Shown here: positions 8,013 to 16,169 of the stretch, one piece after another | Position numbering within the stretch: position 1 is the stretch's first letter | Layout: each line of letters begins with the position of its first letter | Assembly: GCA_944325595.1 (NCBI GenBank) | Contig: CALVAQ010000009.1 | Location: forward strand, 1-64,000 | Length of the DNA stretch: 64,000 nt | DNA from: Candidatus Gastranaerophilales bacterium | GTDB lineage: Bacteria; Cyanobacteriota; Vampirovibrionia; Gastranaerophilales; Gastranaerophilaceae | Reading direction: 5' to 3' | Position numbers and translations under genes: made by a program | Notes under the pieces: generated by a model | What the model was told of the DNA's origin: nothing | The model's input: the letters and a program-made list of their open reading frames with translations, nothing else | Database searches by the model: none

Positions 8013-9071
8013 ATGAATAAAATGGACATTAAAACATTAGGAAGGTTTGCGGATCAGCCGGTACTGCTTAACAAATTACACAAAAAAATACCTGCTCTTT
8101 TAATTGGTGCAGGAGGTGCATACGGAGTTTTTGATACTTATAAATCATCAAAAGGCAGAGACAAAAATTTCAAGAAAAAAAAGATAATAAAAAACACTAT
8201 CATTATTTCTGCTACTGCAGCTGCATCATTGATGGGTGCAAACGGACTGAGCATTAAAGGGAAGAAAATTCTGCCGGGGTTAATTTCGAATGAAAAAATA
8301 ACAGATATTCTTAGAAAACAAAATATTGCAGCGGATTGTTTTTTGCATTCTCAAAAGGGAAGAGTTGATGATGATATTCAAAAGGTTTTGCATTCGGCAA
8401 GAAAAGGGGCGCTTTCTTTAAAAGAAACAGAGATTCTTTTGAAAAAAATACCCGATACTGATGCTAAAAGGAAACTTTTGAATGTTCTTTTGCCCGAGCC
8501 GGAAAATCTAAATTCAAAAGGTATTTTTTCTGAAATAGGCCGATTGTCACTCTTGGGTGCGATACCTGTGATCGGTGGTGTTTTGGGAGGGATTGCCGCT
8601 GACAGGATTACAAAAACTTCTGACAAAAATTCTACTGCCAATAAAATAAAAGAAGGTTTTTATCAATATTTTGCAAACATTTTTCTTTGTAATGTCGGTG
8701 CATGTACAGCTCTTTTTATTGCGGAAGGATTCCAAAAAGCGGGAAAAATAAAGCCGCTTTCTCCGTTAAAAAAGATGGCTGTTATTCTTACGGGTATTAC
8801 GGCTACCGGAATTGTCGGAGGAAGCTGGATTGCAAATAAGTTGAGCCAGAACTTTATTGATCCTTTATTTGATAAAGGCAAGAAACGTAAACACAAAAGT
8901 GTTTACGATGAAAGGAAGCCGGAGCTTGCTGATATTGCACTTCATGTTGATGATATAGCAACAGCAGGTGTGTTATCGGGTTTCAAATGGATTGAACCGG
9001 CTTTGCCTCTTATGTATTTTGTTTCAGGATACAGAGCAGGAATAGGCTATAGAAATAACAAGTCATTATAG
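8013..9071 (+). CDS. Hypothetical multi-pass membrane protein
   Basis: A 352-residue protein with about five hydrophobic segments: near residues 28-40, 62-78, 175-197, 218-234 and 250-270. Lys-rich stretches between them include KNFKKKKIIKN. The loop at about 90-170 is soluble and helical. No catalytic motif or known family was recognised. The layout (short soluble N-terminus, Ala/Gly-rich membrane segments, basic loops, no signal peptide) resembles the proteins at 35194, 36292 and 57088, and a lineage-specific family is suspected. The ATG at 8013 has only a weak GGA site; Met4 is an alternative. Its promoter carries the GTTAGT-N4-ACTAAC operator, so expression is probably regulated together with the RNA at 12693. 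Confidence 0.75.
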   Translation: MNKMDIKTLGRFADQPVLLNKLHKKIPALLIGAGGAYGVFDTYKSSKGRDKNFKKKKIIKNTIIISATAAASLMGANGLSIKGKKILPGLISNEKITDILRKQNIAADCFLHSQKGRVDDDIQKVLHSARKGALSLKETEILLKKIPDTDAKRKLLNVLLPEPENLNSKGIFSEIGRLSLLGAIPVIGGVLGGIAADRITKTSDKNSTANKIKEGFYQYFANIFLCNVGACTALFIAEGFQKAGKIKPLSPLKKMAVILTGITATGIVGGSWIANKLSQNFIDPLFDKGKKRKHKSVYDERKPELADIALHVDDIATAGVLSGFKWIEPALPLMYFVSGYRAGIGYRNNKSL

Positions 9072-9175
9072 GTAAATATTTTGGAAATTCAGAAATTTTT
9101 GGATAAAAAATTAATGATAAAATTTGTTAAAAATTACTCAAAACATTTAGATTTATTAATGTTTGTATTTATTAA

Positions 9176-9216
9176 TTGACAAAATTCAGTAAAATTTACT
9201 ATTATAACAATAGTAA
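9176..9216 (+). promoter_or_regulatory. Promoter of rpsA with inverted repeat
   Basis: TTGACA (9176-9181), 18 bases, TATTAT (9200-9205). The -10 box sits inside an inverted repeat, TTACTAT-N7-ATAGTAA (9196-9216), which could be an operator. Confidence 0.6.
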
Positions 9217-9244
9217 AACGAGGATATTTAAATGGAGAACACTA

Positions 9245-10300
9245 ATGGTCACTAAAACATACACAGATGAAGAGTTTGAATCTTTGATGTCTCAGTATGA
9301 TTACAAATTTCAGAAAGGAGATCTTGTTAAAGGCATTGTTTGCGGATACGATTCCGAAGGTGTAATAGTAGATATAGGAGCAAAAACATCAGCCAGCGTT
9401 CCTGAAAGAGAAGCAAGAGTTGACATGTCTAAGTCTATTGAAGAAACACTTCAAAAAGGCTCTGTGTATGAATTTTTGATTATAAGAGAAGAGGATGAAG
9501 ACGGAAAATTTCTCCTTTCATACAAAAAAGTTGCTATGGCATATGCCTGGAAAGAACTCGAAGAACTCAAAGAGCAGGATGCAACTGTTGAGGGTACTGT
9601 TGTTTCCGTTGTCAAAGGCGGTGTTCTTGCAGAGGTCAAAGGTGTCAGAGGATTTATTCCTTCTAGCCATCTCAGAGCAAAAGATACGGATAATATTGTA
9701 GGAGAAAAAATCGAACTCAAAATTTTGTCTTTGGATCCGGCTCAAAACAACTTTATCCTTTCAAACAAAAAAGTATACTCGGATGCGCAGGATGAAACAA
9801 AAGAGAATACATTCTCCAGTCTCGAAGTCGGGCAGGTTGTTAAAGGCGAAGTCGTACGTATCACAGACTTTGGTGCATTTATTGACATCGGCGGTTTGGA
9901 CGGACTTTTGCCGCTTTCTCAAATGTCATGGAGATGGGTTGACCATCCGTCAGATATTCTGAAAATCTCTGATGTTATTGATGTTGAAGTTATAGGAATT
10001 GACCACGACAAACAAAGAGTCAGCCTGAGCCTAAAAAATCTCGAACCGGATCCGTGGATTGAAGCTAAAAAACAACTCAAAGAAGGTGATACCGTTGAAG
10101 GTACTGTCACAAGAATTAAACATTTTGGTGCATTTGTCGAAGTTTTTGCCGGTGTTGAAGCACTTTTGCCAAACAACGAAGTTGTTGAATACCAGAACAA
10201 AAACAACTGCATCTTGAATGTCGGTGACAAAATTAAAACAACCGTCATAAAATTCAATCCGGATGACAGAAGAATCAGCCTGAGCATAAACGCTGACTAA
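9245..10300 (+). CDS. rpsA: Ribosomal protein S1 (four S1 domains)
   Basis: S1 binds mRNA at the 30S subunit during initiation. The start is the ATG at 9245 (MVTKTYTDEEF), preceded by GGAGA; an upstream ATG would add 23 residues lying in the promoter. The 351 residues contain four S1 OB-fold repeats beginning near FQKGDLVKG, QDATVEGTV, LEVGQVVKGEV and LKEGDTVEGTV. The third and fourth are the best conserved (ITDFGAFIDIG; IKHFGAFVEV), and domain 3 is followed by the NLEPDPW signature of S1 proteins. The enterobacterial protein has six domains; four is usual in short S1 proteins. A terminator follows at 10317. Confidence 0.95.
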   Translation: MVTKTYTDEEFESLMSQYDYKFQKGDLVKGIVCGYDSEGVIVDIGAKTSASVPEREARVDMSKSIEETLQKGSVYEFLIIREEDEDGKFLLSYKKVAMAYAWKELEELKEQDATVEGTVVSVVKGGVLAEVKGVRGFIPSSHLRAKDTDNIVGEKIELKILSLDPAQNNFILSNKKVYSDAQDETKENTFSSLEVGQVVKGEVVRITDFGAFIDIGGLDGLLPLSQMSWRWVDHPSDILKISDVIDVEVIGIDHDKQRVSLSLKNLEPDPWIEAKKQLKEGDTVEGTVTRIKHFGAFVEVFAGVEALLPNNEVVEYQNKNNCILNVGDKIKTTVIKFNPDDRRISLSINAD

Positions 10301-10316
10301 CAAAACTTTACAATTC

Positions 10317-10352
10317 AAAAAACGGGTTTGTTCTTGCAGCAGCCCGTTTTTT
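10317..10352 (+). terminator. Intrinsic terminator after rpsA
   Basis: AAAAAACGGG pairs with CCCGTTTTTT; the T-run follows the stem directly. Confidence 0.85.
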
Positions 10353-10470
10353 AGTGTTTGTTTTACAACAAATGTTGATTCAAACTTTACAATTTATCCT
10401 TCCAAAAGGCAAATTTTTCTATCAAAAACTTTTTATATAAAAGTAAGGTATGTTCAGTTAGGTTACTGTT

Positions 10471-11079
10471 ATGAATTTTTCTATAAACCCGATAAGCTCA
10501 AATAATATTTTGTCATCTGTTATTTATTCTTATAAACAGGCGGAAAATATAGCCTCAGAAGTTTCTTCTGTTGTATATGATTCACTTGTTTATCTGACAG
10601 AGTCACAAAACGGAATAAATCTGCAATCTCTTAAAGATTTAAAACAGACTCTTGAAAACGAGAATCTCACCGGATACAGCGCATACAAACTTGTAAACAC
10701 AATAATAAACAGGTTCGATGCACTTTCGTCTGACGGAAAAACAATTACCGAAAATGATTTCACGGGTGCTGTAAAATTTTCCGTAGCACAAGACTTTGCT
10801 TCAAATTCTGCTGTTGGCAAAATTCTTCAAAAATCAGGAATTAGTGTTTCTGATGCAATAAAAGAGATGTTTGGCACGGCAAATTCACAAACACAGGCAT
10901 TTATACAGCTTGTTGACAGCCTGTCAGAAGAAAGTCTGTCAAAAATACTCCAAAGCATAGACCGGGCTCAAGCAAAAGATGAAAATAAAGAAACCGTATC
11001 TTATGCATCCAATCCGATAAAATTAAGCAAAGCACCGAAACCCGCTTTTTTGTCTAATTTTGTCGATGTGAGGGTTTAG
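10471..11079 (+). CDS. Hypothetical helical protein
   Basis: A 202-residue soluble protein, Ser/Asn/Lys-rich and largely helical, with no signal peptide or membrane segment. DALSSDGKTITENDF near residue 82 looks like an EF-hand loop with Gly shifted by one place, so calcium binding is doubtful. Its N-terminus (MNFSINPISSNN) is Asn/Ser-rich like the tagged proteins in this window but lacks the Phe-Lys motif. The 3' end overlaps the convergent TolC-like gene by 26 bases. No family recognised. Confidence 0.7.
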   Translation: MNFSINPISSNNILSSVIYSYKQAENIASEVSSVVYDSLVYLTESQNGINLQSLKDLKQTLENENLTGYSAYKLVNTIINRFDALSSDGKTITENDFTGAVKFSVAQDFASNSAVGKILQKSGISVSDAIKEMFGTANSQTQAFIQLVDSLSEESLSKILQSIDRAQAKDENKETVSYASNPIKLSKAPKPAFLSNFVDVRV

Positions 11080-12565
11080 AAGGCTTGTGCAGTCCGTTTA
11101 AGCCTTTGTAGTTTAAAAGTAAAGCATCCGTGCTGATAATACCCGTGTCAAACAGCATCTGTGCCTGCGCTTTATTATATTCGATTATTGAAGTAATAAG
11201 CTGCTGTCGTGCTCTGGTTTTTTCGGTTTGTGAAGTCAATACGTCGATAAAAGTGTTTTGACCTACATCAAAACCTATCAAAGAGAATTTGAGCCCTTCG
11301 TCTGCCGCTGCTACCTGCTTTTTGTTCGCTTCCACTTTTTCAAGAGCTGTTTGCGAATTGTAAAAAGAAGAAATTATGCTTTCTTTTATCTGTCTTTCAA
11401 GATTAGTAAGCTCATAGCGTGCTGTTTTTAGTCTGGCGAGGTCCGCATTTTTCTGCGTAAGTGTTCCGACACCCAGCTTTTTGCCCAGAGGAATTTCTGC
11501 ATTCAAGCTCCAGGTATGATTTGAACTCAGACTCTGGTTTCCCGTTACACCGACTCTTGCAAACTCGTACGACAGGGTAACTTTTGGAGCAAAGTCAGTA
11601 TAGTTTCTGTTTTTTATGTTTGTTAAAGAGCGTATCTGCGCCCTTTTGGCTTTGATATCTTCTCTTTCTTTGAGAGCAACGTTGTACAGACACTGTATGG
11701 AGTTTTTCTTTTGCACCAGCTCTCTCGGAAATGAAGCATGTTCAAAGGGGTAAAGAGTCAGTGTGACCTCTATACCCATAATATTGGCAAGCTGTGCCTG
11801 CTTTTCTCTCAAATCATACAAAGCTGTCAAAAGCTCCTGTTTTGCATCGGCATATTGGGCTTCTGCCCTATAGATATCATATTTTGAACCGATTCCTATA
11901 TGATACCTTGCCTGCATAAGTTTTAGCTGTTCGGCTCTGTCTCTAAGATTGGAGAGCAGTACTTCGATATTTAGCTTTGCAAGCAGCAAATCGTAATAAT
12001 AAAGGGTGGTATTGAGCAAAAGCTCATTTTTTGTATATTGAAAATTATGTTTTTGCGATTTATACAGATTGTTTGCACTTGCAATATCAAACAAAACACT
12101 GCCGTTTCCGATAATAGGATAGTTTATTGTAATACCGCTGTATATCGGGTTTTGTCTGATAACTCTGGGCAAAATGTCACCGACAAGAAATTCCCCTCTG
12201 ACGGATTGTATTTGATATCTGTAATAAAAATCCGGCAGCAGCTGAGCCAGTGAGTTCATATACAGCCATTTGTATTCTTCTTTTTGTGTTCCGGCTATTT
12301 TTACATTGTAGTTGTTTTCTTCGGCTATTTTCAAACAGCATTCAAGATCGACGGGCACAAGGTTTATGTTCAGCCGCTCTCTTATCTGTCTGTCCAAATC
12401 CCGCTGTGTAGCTTTGTCATAAAAACCTTTCCCGCTTTTCAAAGATTCCAGAAATCTGTCACTTTGATAATCCCATATTAGACCGTCATCAACAGAATCT
12501 GCAGAAAATCCGGGAAGAATCTGTGAAAAAAATATGAAAAAGAAAAATATCAGCCCTTTTTTCAC
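11054..12565 (-). CDS. TolC-family outer membrane efflux protein
   Basis: A 503-residue outer membrane channel of the OEP/TolC family. A signal peptide covers about residues 1-21. The mature part shows the two-fold repeated coiled-coil pattern: the first unit holds LLAKLNIEVLLSNLRDRAEQ and GSKYDIYRAEAQYADAKQEL, the second VGQNTFIDVLTSQTEKTRAR. LxxA-LxxAEANxxxS-type heptads match trimeric channel helices. There is no adaptor or pump next to it, unlike the second TolC gene at 19402, so its partner is elsewhere. The 3' end overlaps the preceding plus-strand gene by 26 bases. The substrate is unknown. Confidence 0.88.
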   Translation of the reverse strand: MKKGLIFFFFIFFSQILPGFSADSVDDGLIWDYQSDRFLESLKSGKGFYDKATQRDLDRQIRERLNINLVPVDLECCLKIAEENNYNVKIAGTQKEEYKWLYMNSLAQLLPDFYYRYQIQSVRGEFLVGDILPRVIRQNPIYSGITINYPIIGNGSVLFDIASANNLYKSQKHNFQYTKNELLLNTTLYYYDLLLAKLNIEVLLSNLRDRAEQLKLMQARYHIGIGSKYDIYRAEAQYADAKQELLTALYDLREKQAQLANIMGIEVTLTLYPFEHASFPRELVQKKNSIQCLYNVALKEREDIKAKRAQIRSLTNIKNRNYTDFAPKVTLSYEFARVGVTGNQSLSSNHTWSLNAEIPLGKKLGVGTLTQKNADLARLKTARYELTNLERQIKESIISSFYNSQTALEKVEANKKQVAAADEGLKFSLIGFDVGQNTFIDVLTSQTEKTRARQQLITSIIEYNKAQAQMLFDTGIISTDALLLNYKGLNGLHKPSKPSHRQN

Positions 12566-12657
12566 AAACTCCTCCGATTTTTATACACAATTGAAAGCAT
12601 ATTTAAAATCTTCAAAAATTCTTATACCCTGTCAGCTAAAAAAAGGAATAAAAATGC

Positions 12658-12708
12658 TTGACAAAATGTTAGGCAAGACTTACAATATATTTGTTAGTTT
12701 CAACTAAC
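12658..12708 (+). promoter_or_regulatory. Strong promoter with GTTAGT-N4-ACTAAC operator
   Basis: TTGACA (12658-12663), exactly 17 bases, TACAAT (12681-12686). The palindrome GTTAGT-TTCA-ACTAAC (12693-12708) begins at the predicted start point. It directs transcription into the structured region at 12693-12836. Confidence 0.75.
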
Positions 12709-12836
12709 ACTAAACCGATTAAAATACTGTGAGAGGGACAACCATCTAACGGGCTCACGGTATAGTTATTTAGACCAATACCATAATTCACCTTTGGTGA
12801 GGGCTGCCGCACTTTCTCAAGCAGCCTTTATTTTTT
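12693..12836 (+). ncRNA. Candidate regulated small RNA with terminator
   Basis: A complete unit without an open frame: strong promoter, operator, about 140 bases of RNA and a terminator. Stems: ACTGTGAG/CTCACGGT (12726-12733 with 12754-12761), GGTAT/ATACC (12759-12763 with 12778-12782, partly exclusive with the first), TCACC-TTT-GGTGA (12788-12800), and a GGCTGC/GCAGCC terminator (12802-12826) followed by a T-rich tail. It lies between divergent and convergent neighbours and does not lead into a gene, which argues for a stand-alone sRNA. It was compared by eye with c-di-GMP and other riboswitch cores and did not fit. Confidence 0.65.
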
Positions 12837-12892
12837 GCAGCAAAAAATAAACGGATGACAAATCAAAACGGCAGCAGAAACACGGGATTAGA

Positions 12893-13261
12893 TTATTTCC
12901 CTAACAGATATCCACCATAGGTTGCAGCCAAACCAAGCACAACACTTGCAGATAAATAAAAAATAGCGTTTAGAATTTTTCCGTCTTTTAAAAAGCCAAA
13001 AGCTTCCATACTGAATGTGCTGAAAGTAGTCAGCCCGCCAAGAAAACCGGCTGTCAAAAACAGTTTTACGGCAGGCGGCATAGATGCAGCTTTTTGCATT
13101 GTCAAAGCAAATATATAGCCTATCAAAAAACAACCCAGTATGTTAACGGACAGCGTCCCCCATATACAAGAACCTATGTATTTTGCGGACAATTTTGTGG
13201 CAAGGTATCTGCAGATTGCGCCCGTTCCCCCGCCGGTAAACACGGCAAGTATATTTAGCAT
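12893..13261 (-). CDS. crcB: Fluoride ion channel CrcB/Fluc
   Basis: A 122-residue, four-helix protein that exports fluoride as a dual-topology dimer. Family motifs are present: GGGTGAICRYLA in helix 1, GTLSVNILGCFLIG in helix 2, and GFLGGLTTFSTFSMEA in helix 3, including the TTFST break and the Phe box. The length is typical. A single gene copy is visible here; many bacteria encode a pair. No fluoride riboswitch core (GGNGAUG) is present in the 130 bases upstream, so regulation by that route is not supported. Confidence 0.93.
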   Translation of the reverse strand: MLNILAVFTGGGTGAICRYLATKLSAKYIGSCIWGTLSVNILGCFLIGYIFALTMQKAASMPPAVKLFLTAGFLGGLTTFSTFSMEAFGFLKDGKILNAIFYLSASVVLGLAATYGGYLLGK

Positions 13262-13393
13262 CGTTTTTTCCTTTTCTTTGTTCTTATTTTAAGTGAAAAA
13301 TATGTTTTATTGAAATTTTGTAATACAATTTTTAAACAGGCAAAAAAATTTTATCACGGGATTTGAATATATATACATTAGGGAGAACATATT

Positions 13394-15298
13394 TTGAAAA
13401 TTGCCGCAATCAACAATTTTTATGCAAAAAAAATGCCGCCGGTAGTGTCAAACAAAAACAACGCCACTGACAACACAGTTTCTTGCAATAAAAGCCTCTT
13501 GTCGTCACTGGATTTTCTGGCAGCATATAACAGTTCAAAAATAAGTTTCAAATCATCTAACAATTTTCAAGAGCCGTTTGAGCTGAACTACTCTCTTGAA
13601 GAACTCAAAAAAAGAACATCAAAAGAAGCTTTTACCGAATTCCGAATGCTTGAAGCCGCAGCTTTGGAATTCAAACAGTTAAAAGATTGCGACAAACAGG
13701 CACTTATTCATCTCATAAAAGCGGCAAAAGCGCTGGATTCCGTTTATATCAGACAGCAGAACATTCACAGCATACCCTTTAATAACTATCTTGAAAAAGA
13801 AATTGAAAATGGCAGCCAAAGCGCTCTTTTGACAAAAAGACTCTACGATGCACAAAAATGTATAATAGGAAAAACCGTTGACGGAAAGCCCGTTCTGCTC
13901 GCAAAAGGAATTGAAGCAAAACCGGGCAAAGGTTTTTATCCTGAGGACTTAACAGAAAAAGAGTTCCACAAAATTCTTGAAAAAATGCTAAAAGACGGAG
14001 AAGCGGAAGAGGTAAGGAAAATACTGAACCAAAGGTCTATGGTTTTTCGCTCCGGAGATAAGCTCAAAGCGGTTGATTTTACCGACTATTTCAAAAAAGA
14101 ATTCACAAAAGCCGCCTATGAACTTGAAATGGCAGCATCACTCTCCTCCGATAAAAATTTCAACAACTATCTGATGCTTCAGGCAAAAGCATTGCTGCAC
14201 AACAATCCTGAATATGACTCACTTGCTGACAAAGCGTGGGCAAAACTGCAATATACGCCTTTAGAGTTTACTATAGGCAGAGAATGCTATGATGACAAAC
14301 TTACACCGACAGTCACAAAAAACAAAAAGCTGGAAAAAATGCTAAAAAAATACGACATTACTCCATATGCAAAAGACTCAATAGGAGTAAGAGTCGGAAT
14401 TGTTAACAAAGAAGGCACTGATTATATTTTGAAAATAAAAGAATTCCTCCCCATGTTTGCGCAAAAAATGCCTTATTCAGACAAATATGAACAGACGATA
14501 TCAAAAACAACAGATACAAAACAAACAATGGTTGATGCGGATATTGTATTAATGACAGGCGAATTTGGAAGATATACGGGTTCTGTTTCTATTGCTTCAA
14601 ATCTTCCAAACAATGACAAATTATCCGTCCAAACAGGCGGCGGCAAAAGAAATGTCTATCACAGGCAAATCAGACAATCAAAAAGCAATGATACTATGAG
14701 CAATACATTGGACGTTACTCTGGACAAGTCACAACAAAAATATTGCGACGAAAACTCATTGCATGATTACACCATTCTGCACGAAAATGTTCATTCTCTG
14801 GGACCCAAAAAGGAACTGCAGTCATTAGGTTTGAGCAGGAATATAATCGAGGAACACAAAGCGGATATGGGCGCAATGGTTATGCTAGATGAACTTGTAA
14901 AAACAGGATTTTATACGAAAGAAAGAGAAAAACAGATTATCACTTCTTATATAATTTCTTACCTGCCAAAAGAACATGACATCAGCGATGCTCACAGAAC
15001 AAGAAACCTGATGCAGTATAACTATTTTATTTCTCACGGAGCAATAAAGGTCTCCGATGAGGGAAGAATGAAAATTGATTACAAAAAGATTATAGAATGT
15101 TCTCATCAAATGCTCGAAAAAGCTGTACAACTCCAGTTGAGCGGAGATGCAGCAGCAGCCGAAAAATACATAAAAGAGTATACCGGCTGGACGGATGAAA
15201 TGGAAAAAATTGCCAAAAACTTGAGAACAGTCAAAAAGAAGATGAATTCCTACCTGACTTATCCTCTGGCTGACAAACTTGTGAGCGGACAAATTTAA
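13394..15298 (+). CDS. M49-like zinc metallopeptidase with N-terminal tag
   Basis: A 634-residue protein with HENVH (His463, Glu464, His467) and EEHKAD (486-491), an arrangement like the zinc and catalytic motifs of dipeptidyl peptidase III (family M49). Classical M49 has a six-residue HExxxH; the five-residue HExxH form is known in a few relatives. The distance of 19 residues between the motifs and the flanking LHENVHSLGPK support the assignment. The first 60 residues are unrelated to the peptidase and hold INNFY (6-10) and ISFKSS (50-55), a tag seen on several proteins here. There is no signal peptide. The start is TTG at 13394 behind GGGAG. The substrate is unknown. Confidence 0.7.
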   Translation: MKIAAINNFYAKKMPPVVSNKNNATDNTVSCNKSLLSSLDFLAAYNSSKISFKSSNNFQEPFELNYSLEELKKRTSKEAFTEFRMLEAAALEFKQLKDCDKQALIHLIKAAKALDSVYIRQQNIHSIPFNNYLEKEIENGSQSALLTKRLYDAQKCIIGKTVDGKPVLLAKGIEAKPGKGFYPEDLTEKEFHKILEKMLKDGEAEEVRKILNQRSMVFRSGDKLKAVDFTDYFKKEFTKAAYELEMAASLSSDKNFNNYLMLQAKALLHNNPEYDSLADKAWAKLQYTPLEFTIGRECYDDKLTPTVTKNKKLEKMLKKYDITPYAKDSIGVRVGIVNKEGTDYILKIKEFLPMFAQKMPYSDKYEQTISKTTDTKQTMVDADIVLMTGEFGRYTGSVSIASNLPNNDKLSVQTGGGKRNVYHRQIRQSKSNDTMSNTLDVTLDKSQQKYCDENSLHDYTILHENVHSLGPKKELQSLGLSRNIIEEHKADMGAMVMLDELVKTGFYTKEREKQIITSYIISYLPKEHDISDAHRTRNLMQYNYFISHGAIKVSDEGRMKIDYKKIIECSHQMLEKAVQLQLSGDAAAAEKYIKEYTGWTDEMEKIAKNLRTVKKKMNSYLTYPLADKLVSGQI

Positions 15299-15382
15299 TA
15301 TTATCTTAATAATAAACCCTTAAATTTAACAATAATTTGCGCTATACTAAGTTGTCTAAAAAAATAAATAGAGGATTTTAAA

Positions 15383-16093
15383 ATGCTTTTGGGTGTAAAT
15401 ATTGATCACATAGCTACATTGAGAAATGCAAGAGGAGGACTTGAACCGAACCTTATACAGGCTGCTTTGATATGTGAAAAAGCCGGTGCGGACGGAATCA
15501 CGGTTCACCTGAGAGAAGACCGCCGGCACACAAAAGATAACGATGTCAGAGAGCTAAAATCAATGTTGAAAACCCGTCTAAATCTGGAAATGGCATTGAC
15601 AGACGAAATGCAAAAAATCGCACTTGATGTTTTGCCGCAAAATGTTTGTCTTGTACCGGAAAAAAGAGAAGAGGTTACAACGGAAGGCGGTCTTGAGGTT
15701 GCATCAAGAGTTGAGTATGTAAAAGACTTTGTAAACCCCCTTGTTGATGCGGGTATAGTTGTCAGCCTTTTTATTGACCCTGACAAAAGCCAGGTAGAAG
15801 CTGCGGCACAAACAGGAGCACAGTTTATCGAACTCCATACGGGCAGATATTCCGAAGCTTTTGGTACACAGGAAGAAGAAATGGAATTTCAAAACCTGAA
15901 AAATGCTGCCGCACTAGCACAAAAGCTCGGTTTAAAGGTAAATGCGGGACATGGTCTTACTTATTCAAACGTTCACAGAATGCATGATATTCCGCAGCTT
16001 ATTGAACTGAATATAGGACACAATATTATTGCCCGTGCCGTTTTTGACGGACTTGAAAAAGCCGTAAAAGATATGATTTCATTGATAAAATAA
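15383..16093 (+). CDS. pdxJ: Pyridoxine 5'-phosphate synthase
   Basis: Condenses 3-amino-1-hydroxyacetone phosphate with deoxyxylulose 5-phosphate to form pyridoxine 5'-phosphate in the DXP-dependent vitamin B6 pathway. The 236 residues form a TIM barrel with the family's LGVNIDHIATLRNARGG start, HLREDRRH, ELHTGRYS and NAGHGLTY-N motifs. AGAGG precedes the ATG. A promoter-like TTGCGC-TATACT (extended -10) lies upstream near 15337-15348. The next gene is a dehydrogenase 76 bases on; PdxB-type dehydrogenases belong to the same superfamily, but that gene looks like a D-lactate dehydrogenase. Confidence 0.95.
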   Translation: MLLGVNIDHIATLRNARGGLEPNLIQAALICEKAGADGITVHLREDRRHTKDNDVRELKSMLKTRLNLEMALTDEMQKIALDVLPQNVCLVPEKREEVTTEGGLEVASRVEYVKDFVNPLVDAGIVVSLFIDPDKSQVEAAAQTGAQFIELHTGRYSEAFGTQEEEMEFQNLKNAAALAQKLGLKVNAGHGLTYSNVHRMHDIPQLIELNIGHNIIARAVFDGLEKAVKDMISLIK

Positions 16094-16169
16094 TATTAGT
16101 CTTTCGGGGAATTTTTTGTACGGAACAAATCTTTTATATTGACTCCGTGTTGATACGGGAGATTTGTGT

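Noticed and set aside
12726-12782. c-di-GMP-I riboswitch core
   Set aside because: Some strings (AGGGACAACCA) recall it, but the P1b hairpin and the receptor loop are missing and no gene follows.
13262-13393. Fluoride riboswitch upstream of crcB
   Set aside because: The conserved GGNGAUG core and pseudoknot are absent.
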